Shown: one piece after another, positions 22,767 to 26,976 of the stretch
Numbering within the stretch: the stretch's first letter is position 1
Layout of the letters: each line of letters begins with the position of its first letter
From: UBA4124 sp052034745
GTDB taxonomy: Bacteria; Patescibacteriota; Minisyncoccia; Phycocordibacterales; UBA9973
Length of the DNA stretch: 26,976 nt
Assembly (NCBI GenBank): GCA_052034745.1
Contig: JBPOIF010000042.1
Span: 1 to 26,976 of the forward strand
Direction: 5' to 3'
The notes under the pieces: generated by a model
The model's input: only the letters and a program-made list of their open reading frames with translations
What the model was told of the DNA's origin: nothing
Database searches by the model: none
Made by a program: the position numbers and the translations under genes

Positions 22767-22800
22767 AGATGGAAACATGCAGTAAAATAATGAAGATCTT

Positions 22801-22840
22801 AAATAAAAAAAGCCGGAACATTTGTTCAGGCTTTTTATTT
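22801..22840 (-). terminator. terminator of the 80-residue gene
   Basis: AAAAAGCC/GGCTTTTT plus inner GAAC/GTTC, with a T run on the minus strand. Confidence 0.85.
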
Positions 22841-23082
22841 TAGTTTTTAGCAAACATGCTTTTAAAAGGTTTGGCGTCTAATAAATCGGGCCTATTTGTT
22901 TTCACCCAATCTTCGCCATATTTTTCTGTAAACCAGTGTTTGGAAATTGTTTTCCAGGATTCTTCGCTCTTCTTGTGTTTTCTTTTTGCTACAAAGTAAC
23001 GAATTACGAAATAGGGCACTAATCCTATAACGAACCCCTTGCCTACAGATAACCAACTAATGGAAAGAAGCAATAGTTTCAT
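22840..23082 (-). CDS. small membrane protein with charged tail, unknown
   Basis: The 80-residue product has one or two N-terminal hydrophobic segments (about 3-30), then a basic, aromatic-rich tail (WFTEKYGEDWVKTNRPDL). No family is recognised. It has its own promoter (23100-23128), which overlaps the divergent methyltransferase promoter, and its own terminator. Confidence 0.65.
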   Translation of the reverse strand: MKLLLLSISWLSVGKGFVIGLVPYFVIRYFVAKRKHKKSEESWKTISKHWFTEKYGEDWVKTNRPDLLDAKPFKSMFAKN

Positions 23083-23090
23083 AGCTTTTA

Positions 23091-23111
23091 TTTTTTGCTA
23101 CATTACAACTT
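23091..23111. repeat. 21-bp repeat, second copy (see 22472-22492)
   Basis: Identical 21-nt block at the -10/leader of the 80-residue gene. Confidence 0.8.
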
Positions 23112-23128
23112 TTCTGTTATGATGTCAA
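23100..23128 (-). promoter_or_regulatory. promoter of the 80-residue gene
   Basis: Minus strand: TTGACA (23123-23128), 17 bp, TAATGT (23100-23105). Its -35 box shares a base with, and directly abuts, the -10 box of the opposite-facing methyltransferase gene. Confidence 0.65.
23115..23123 (+). promoter_or_regulatory. extended -10 promoter of the methyltransferase gene
   Basis: TGT-TATGAT lies 11 nt before the ATG at 23135, giving a leader of about 5 nt. Confidence 0.55.
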
Positions 23129-23134
23129 ACACAC

Positions 23135-23842
23135 ATGAACGAAAAACGACTCAAAGAATTTTGGAACAAAGAGTACAAAGACCCAGCATTTTTTTTGCTG
23201 TCAGAGACAGTGAGTGCTGACCTTGTGAAGTTTGCCCGGTGGCTTCCAAAAGAATACGGAAAAGATGTACTTCGTCCTGATATTGTCGTGCTTGATGCAG
23301 GGTGTGGTAATGGGCGCAACCTCTTGTGGATGAACGAACAGTTCCGAGTGAAAGGGTATGGGTACGATATCTCAGATGAAGGTATCGCTCAGGCAAATGC
23401 AAACAAGGCAAAGCTGCAGTTCGGGGACAAGGTTGAATTTACCGTGCGGTCTCTCGATGAACTCATCCCGCTTCCTGATGAATCTGTTGATATTGTGCTT
23501 GATCTGATGTCATCGCACTTTTTGAAAAATGATGAACGACGTCAGTTTATCAGTGAAGTTGCGCGAGTACTCAAGCCACAAGGAGCGCTCTGTTTCAAGT
23601 CGTTCTATGCCGAGCGTGACAGTCATACCAAGGAACTCCTTGCAAAACACGCCGCTGATGAAGAAAACGCGTACATCCATCCCAAGCTCAAAGTGTATGA
23701 ATACGTGTGGGATGATCAAGCACTCGAAGAGTATTTTTCAAAAGATTTTATTTTGATGAAAAAGGAATTCTCGGGGAAGCATCATATCAAAGGCAAGCCA
23801 GCGAAGCGCCGAAGTGTTGTCTGTTATTTTGAAAAGAAGTAG
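23135..23842 (+). CDS. class I SAM-dependent methyltransferase
   Basis: The 235-residue protein has a Rossmann-type methyltransferase core. Motif I is VLDAGCGNGRN (about residues 50-60), an acidic post-I segment YDISDEGIAQA follows, and motif IV-like VDIVLDLMSSHFL (about 117-129) comes before LKPQGALCFKSF. A basic tail (KGKPAKRRS) precedes the C-terminus. The substrate cannot be told; the family includes small-molecule, lipid and protein methylases. It is monocistronic by its promoter and diverges from the small-gene array. Confidence 0.88.
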   Translation: MNEKRLKEFWNKEYKDPAFFLLSETVSADLVKFARWLPKEYGKDVLRPDIVVLDAGCGNGRNLLWMNEQFRVKGYGYDISDEGIAQANANKAKLQFGDKVEFTVRSLDELIPLPDESVDIVLDLMSSHFLKNDERRQFISEVARVLKPQGALCFKSFYAERDSHTKELLAKHAADEENAYIHPKLKVYEYVWDDQALEEYFSKDFILMKKEFSGKHHIKGKPAKRRSVVCYFEKK

Positions 23843-23860
23843 ACAGTACACTCACTTGTG

Positions 23861-23866
23861 TATAAT
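23861..23866 (+). promoter_or_regulatory. -10 box of the CPBP-family gene, predicted leaderless
   Basis: TATAAT lies 8 nt before the ATG at 23875. Confidence 0.6.
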
Positions 23867-23874
23867 GTAAAATT

Positions 23875-24408
23875 ATGACTTTTGCAGAAAATCTATTTAT
23901 ATTTGGAACGAGTATCGCATTGCTGATTTTAGCAATATGGATGAAGAACATACATTGGGAAAAAATAGGACTGAAACCCAGGTCATGGTATAGGGGGTGG
24001 TGGCAAGTGCTATTGTTTAACGTGAGTGTCTTTGCTTTAATCCAAGTGACCATCGCCAATAAAATCATCTCCCTTCCAGACTGGATGGTAGACAAAGACC
24101 CAATAGTACCATTGGTAATGATAGTTTTTCTTCAGGAGGTATTGTTTAGAGGTTTGATGATAAGTTGGTTAGAGCGCTTCGGCGAGCGAAGAGCTTTGTG
24201 GTGGAGCGTTGTCATCTTTGTTCTCCTTCACTTGATAGCTCCATATACATGGTCCAATACGGGTATTATTTTTGCAGGACTGACTTTCATTGGAGGATAT
24301 TTTTGGGGATGGCATTTCTTAAGATTTAGAAATGTGTACCTGTTGACAGCTTCTCACCTGTTGGTAAATCTTAGTTTCAATTACATGATTTTTAGAGCAT
24401 TTTTCTAA
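23875..24408 (+). CDS. CPBP-family (CAAX protease/bacteriocin-processing) intramembrane protein
   Basis: This 177-residue protein has about five or six hydrophobic segments. It carries the CPBP signatures QEVLFRG (about 86-92), a His in VLLHLIAP and ASHLLVNLS near the C-terminus. The family motif 1 is EExxxR; here the first Glu is Gln, so catalysis may be altered. The protein is short for the family. Codon choice is more A/T-rich than in the housekeeping genes, suggesting transfer. Family members process prenylated proteins or bacteriocins or give immunity; which applies here is unknown. Confidence 0.82.
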   Translation: MTFAENLFIFGTSIALLILAIWMKNIHWEKIGLKPRSWYRGWWQVLLFNVSVFALIQVTIANKIISLPDWMVDKDPIVPLVMIVFLQEVLFRGLMISWLERFGERRALWWSVVIFVLLHLIAPYTWSNTGIIFAGLTFIGGYFWGWHFLRFRNVYLLTASHLLVNLSFNYMIFRAFF

Positions 24409-24439
24409 AGTTTTCATTTTAATTTTAAACCGGAGAGAC

Positions 24440-24481
24440 AAAAACACCGAAACAATTTATCTTTAGAATTGTTTCGGTGTT
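24440..24481 (-). terminator. terminator of the small minus-strand gene at 24480
   Basis: A 15-bp stem (24443-24457 with 24467-24481) is followed on the minus strand by T residues; on + no T tract follows. It overlaps the stop codon of the minus-strand gene and is the main support for that gene being expressed. Confidence 0.75.
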
Positions 24482-24698
24482 ATGATCGCATTTCGCGGTA
24501 TTTTTTGAAATGTTTTATGACATACTTTCTGCCTTTTCGCCAGAAAAGGGGAATCTCTTTGAGGATCAAGATAAAGGTCATCGTACCTTCATGTCTATCT
24601 TCATAGGAGAGCGCATTTCGTACCGCTGAAATCAAAAAACGCCGTTCGGAAAAGCTTTTTCTAAAAAAGTGTTTCCAGTGGATGTGGTAGAAAAACAT
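24480..24698 (-). CDS. small basic protein, unknown
   Basis: The 72-residue product is rich in Arg, Lys, Phe and His, with a SYEDRHEGT segment and a basic tail (WRKGRKYVIKHFKKYREM). No family is recognised. Support comes from a terminator at its stop and a promoter-like TTGACA (24740-24745), 18 bp, TACATT (24716-24721) upstream on the same strand. That promoter overlaps the tRNA-Thr promoter on the other strand. Confidence 0.5.
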   Translation of the reverse strand: MFFYHIHWKHFFRKSFSERRFLISAVRNALSYEDRHEGTMTFILILKEIPLFWRKGRKYVIKHFKKYREMRS

Positions 24699-24729
24699 AA
24701 GGGATTCTTTTTGAAAATGTAGTTCTTTT

Positions 24730-24738
24730 TGGTATAGT
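24730..24738 (+). promoter_or_regulatory. extended -10 promoter of tRNA-Thr(CGT)
   Basis: TGG-TATAGT lies 12 nt before the tRNA. Confidence 0.55.
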
Positions 24739-24750
24739 TTGTCAAATCAA

Positions 24751-24823
24751 GCCACCTTAGCTCAGTTGGTAGAGCACAGCTTTCGTAAAGCTGGGGTCCT
24801 CGGTTCAATCCCGAGAGGTGGCT
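24751..24823 (+). tRNA. tRNA-Thr (anticodon CGT)
   Basis: Acceptor GCCACCT/AGGTGGC, anticodon stem CAGCT/AGCTG and loop TTCGTAA give CGT for ACG codons. CCA is not encoded. It is the second Thr isoacceptor in the window. Confidence 0.95.
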
Positions 24824-24861
24824 CAAGACATTTTTTTGTAAGCGAGTTCTGGAAGGAGATA

Positions 24862-24870
24862 TGGTATTAT
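24862..24870 (+). promoter_or_regulatory. extended -10 promoter of the secreted hydrolase gene
   Basis: TGG-TATTAT lies 9 nt before the ATG at 24880. A purine-rich GGAAGGAGAT at 24851-24860 is too far upstream to be a Shine-Dalgarno. Confidence 0.5.
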
Positions 24871-24879
24871 CTATACTAT

Positions 24880-26976
24880 ATGAAGAATCTTGTATGGGTA
24901 TTTGGAGCATTTTTTTTATTTTTTGGAATACAAAACGTTTCAGCGCAGACGATAGTTCCTGAGGTTATTAGTACCAATATCGGTTCTTATAATGTAGAGG
25001 TTTATATTCCTGCTGGAGCAAGTGGTTCTCTTCCTACGGTTGTCTTTATTCCAGGAAATGGAGAGGTTGGTTCGGATAGAAATAAGCTCTATACGAACGG
25101 CCCTCTCTATTTTATTAAAAATGCAGCATGGCGCCCAGACTTTATTGTCATCGGTGTCCAACCTACCGGAACATGGCCAGGAAACGGTTTTACAAATAAT
25201 GTCCTCAGTAGTCTCATAGCAAACCCCGCATATCCTATTGATGAGGATCGTTTCTATGTCACCGGTCTCAGTGCGGGCGCCGCAGCGATCGACACATATA
25301 TAAAGACACAAGCAAACCCTGTCCCCATCGCAGCTGTTGTTCCGATGAGTATCACGATAGATGCTTCTTGTGGAAATTATTTTTCACAGACAGATTATCT
25401 TTGTGGAAATGATTTGAAATGGGGGAGTATCCCTGCGTGGGGGTTTGCAGGATCGAGCGATTCTCATTTTGCAAAAATGAAACGTTTTTTTGATCTGCTT
25501 ATTGCTGCAGGGTATGACGCAAGATGGACTACCTATAGCGGAGGACATAGTGGATGGAACAATCTGTACAACCCCTCATATCGAGAAACTATCAATGGTA
25601 CTTCGATGAACATCTATGAGTGGATGTTGGAGCATAGTTTAGGGTCTACTCCTCCTCCTTCAAACACCGCTCCAACCGCAAACGCAGGTGCTGATCAATC
25701 AATCACGCTCCCTACAGCATCAGTCACTTTCTCAGGAAGTGGTACTGACACTGACGGTTCTATCGCTTCATATGCTTGGACAAAAGTATCAGGCACAGGA
25801 GGAACCATCACCAGCGCTTCCTCAGCTTCAACAACGGTGACAGGACTCTCTGCTGGTTCATATACCTTCCGCCTTACGGTGACAGACGATGACGGTGCTA
25901 CAGGAACAGATACTGTGGTGGTGACAGTGAGTGCGGCGTCAAGTACGGCACCTTCTGCAAATGCGGGCGCTGACCAAACGATCACACTTCCGACAAGTTC
26001 TGTGACGTTTTCAGGAAGCGGAGCAGATTCTGACGGAACGATAGTGGCGTATTCATGGGTAAAAACATCAGGAGGTTCTGCAACAATCACATCACCATCG
26101 TCAGCAGCAACAACAGTGACTGGGTTGTCAGAGGGGGTCTATACATTTTGGCTCACAGTCACTGATAGTTCAGGACTTACTGATGCCGACCAGGTTGTTG
26201 TTACTGTAAATCCTGCACCAACTGGTGGAGGTGGTGGTGGAGGTAGCGGTACGGGGTCAAATACATTTTTGGTTGATTTTGGAAGTACGTATTATCAAAC
26301 TACTACAACAGGTTGGAACAATGTCATAACTCCTGCAACAGGAACAACACTTTCGCTCAAAGATTCAACAGGAGCAGCCACAGGAGTATCACTTGCCATT
26401 ACTGACGGATTTATTGATAGTAATACATCTGGAACTACATCGAGTGGAGTATTTCCTTCTACGGCAACTCAGGACTCGTTTTTCTTGGGAACATTTAATG
26501 GGGTTTCTGATTCTAACGGCGCAGTTCGTATAAGCGGGCTTTCAAATGCCACAAACTACACACTTACCCTTTTTGCTTCTCGTGTAGCAGGGGATGGTGT
26601 TAATCGAACCGCACAATATACCGTAGGGGGTCAGTCAGGAACACTCAATGCAACCGATAACGTATCAGGTACTGTTGTTTTCCAAAATGTTACCCCTTCA
26701 AATGGAGTGATTGATATCTCTGTTTCAAAAACAGGAACATGGGCGTATCTGGGTGTTTTGCAGTTAGCGGTATCAAATGGCTCGTCTTCTGATACTTCTG
26801 CACCCACTACTCCTCAAAATCTTTCTGCTTCAGGTACCTCTCAAACACAAACAACACTTTCATGGTCAACTGCAACAGATAATGTAGGAGTTACTGGATA
26901 CAAGATATATAGGGGTGGAACACAAATCGCAACAAGTACATCAACAACATATACTGCGACTGGTCTTTCGTCAGGG
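24880..26976 (+). CDS. secreted multidomain alpha/beta-hydrolase with PKD and FN3 domains (3' end beyond window)
   Basis: The frame is open for 699 codons to the right edge. It has a signal peptide (about 1-23, ending SAQ) and an esterase/depolymerase-like alpha/beta-hydrolase domain (about 30-250) with nucleophile Ser131 in GLSAGA. Asp194 and His223 (SGGHSGW) are candidate triad partners. Two PKD-like repeats follow (about 263-350 and 358-446), each opening with ANAGADQ, then a glycine linker (about 449-459), a beta-rich domain (about 460-630) of a type seen in carbohydrate-binding or adhesive proteins, and the start of an FN3 domain. It is a surface or secreted hydrolase, perhaps acting on polymers or host-surface esters. 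The substrate is unknown. Confidence 0.88.
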   Translation, partial: MKNLVWVFGAFFLFFGIQNVSAQTIVPEVISTNIGSYNVEVYIPAGASGSLPTVVFIPGNGEVGSDRNKLYTNGPLYFIKNAAWRPDFIVIGVQPTGTWPGNGFTNNVLSSLIANPAYPIDEDRFYVTGLSAGAAAIDTYIKTQANPVPIAAVVPMSITIDASCGNYFSQTDYLCGNDLKWGSIPAWGFAGSSDSHFAKMKRFFDLLIAAGYDARWTTYSGGHSGWNNLYNPSYRETINGTSMNIYEWMLEHSLGSTPPPSNTAPTANAGADQSITLPTASVTFSGSGTDTDGSIASYAWTKVSGTGGTITSASSASTTVTGLSAGSYTFRLTVTDDDGATGTDTVVVTVSAASSTAPSANAGADQTITLPTSSVTFSGSGADSDGTIVAYSWVKTSGGSATITSPSSAATTVTGLSEGVYTFWLTVTDSSGLTDADQVVVTVNPAPTGGGGGGGSGTGSNTFLVDFGSTYYQTTTTGWNNVITPATGTTLSLKDSTGAATGVSLAITDGFIDSNTSGTTSSGVFPSTATQDSFFLGTFNGVSDSNGAVRISGLSNATNYTLTLFASRVAGDGVNRTAQYTVGGQSGTLNATDNVSGTVVFQNVTPSNGVIDISVSKTGTWAYLGVLQLAVSNGSSSDTSAPTTPQNLSASGTSQTQTTLSWSTATDNVGVTGYKIYRGGTQIATSTSTTYTATGLSSG

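Noticed and set aside
25695..26090. 131-codon open frame on the minus strand
   Set aside because: It is antisense to the PKD repeats of the secreted hydrolase; its Val/Pro/Glu-rich repeats mirror the Ser/Thr/Gly-rich codons on the other strand.
25669..26215. Repeat array or CRISPR-like periodicity
   Set aside because: The similarity is two diverged PKD coding repeats; no regularly spaced identical repeats were seen in the window, so there is no CRISPR.

Overview
The window looks like a chromosomal segment of a Candidate Phyla Radiation (Patescibacteria, Parcubacteria-like) bacterium. This is inferred from gene content and style, not from a database search. The grounds are a compact type IV pilus locus with no outer-membrane secretin, very short intergenic gaps, almost no Shine-Dalgarno sequences, tRNAs that lack an encoded CCA, and many small or hypothetical membrane proteins among universal housekeeping genes.

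1-13509 is a nearly complete type IV pilus (T4P) locus on the + strand. In order it holds pilM, a PilN-like gene, pilO, a PilP-like/fibronectin-III protein, pilB, a stand-alone receiver protein, pilT, pilC, two major-type pilins, prepilin peptidase pilD and four minor pilins. Together they supply the inner-membrane platform, the extension and retraction motors, the peptidase and the fibre subunits. A polytopic membrane gene on the opposite strand (1269-2453) splits pilM from pilN and has its own promoter, structured leader and terminator.

13514-18062 holds housekeeping genes: ligA, gatC, gatA and a membrane-anchored protein with a HEPN-like RX4H motif. Between ligA and gatC the minus strand carries an unassigned small-RNA candidate of about 170 nt. 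It has a canonical promoter, two nested stem-loop domains and a terminator.

18063-20382 is a tRNA and RNA-rich stretch: initiator tRNA-Met (+), a 200-bp structured unit bounded by an 18-bp copy of the tRNA-Asp 3' end, tRNA-Asp and elongator-type tRNA-Met (-), a DEAD-box RNA helicase with a hairpin leader, a run of four hairpins, and tRNA-Thr(GGT). typA/bipA follows (20383-22185).

22186-26976 is accessory in character. Three tiny minus-strand genes (77, 66 and 80 residues) each have their own promoter and terminator, and two of them share an identical 21-nt promoter/leader block. After them come a class I methyltransferase, a CPBP-family membrane protein, a small minus-strand gene, tRNA-Thr(CGT) and the start of a large secreted alpha/beta-hydrolase with PKD and FN3 domains that runs off the right edge.

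Two promoter styles recur. At least eleven + strand genes have a -10 hexamer (often preceded by TGn) only 6-11 nt before the start codon, which predicts leaderless or nearly leaderless mRNAs. The small minus-strand genes, the RNA genes and the helicase instead have TTGACA/TTGACT-type -35 boxes at 16-18 bp spacing, and most have real 5' leaders.
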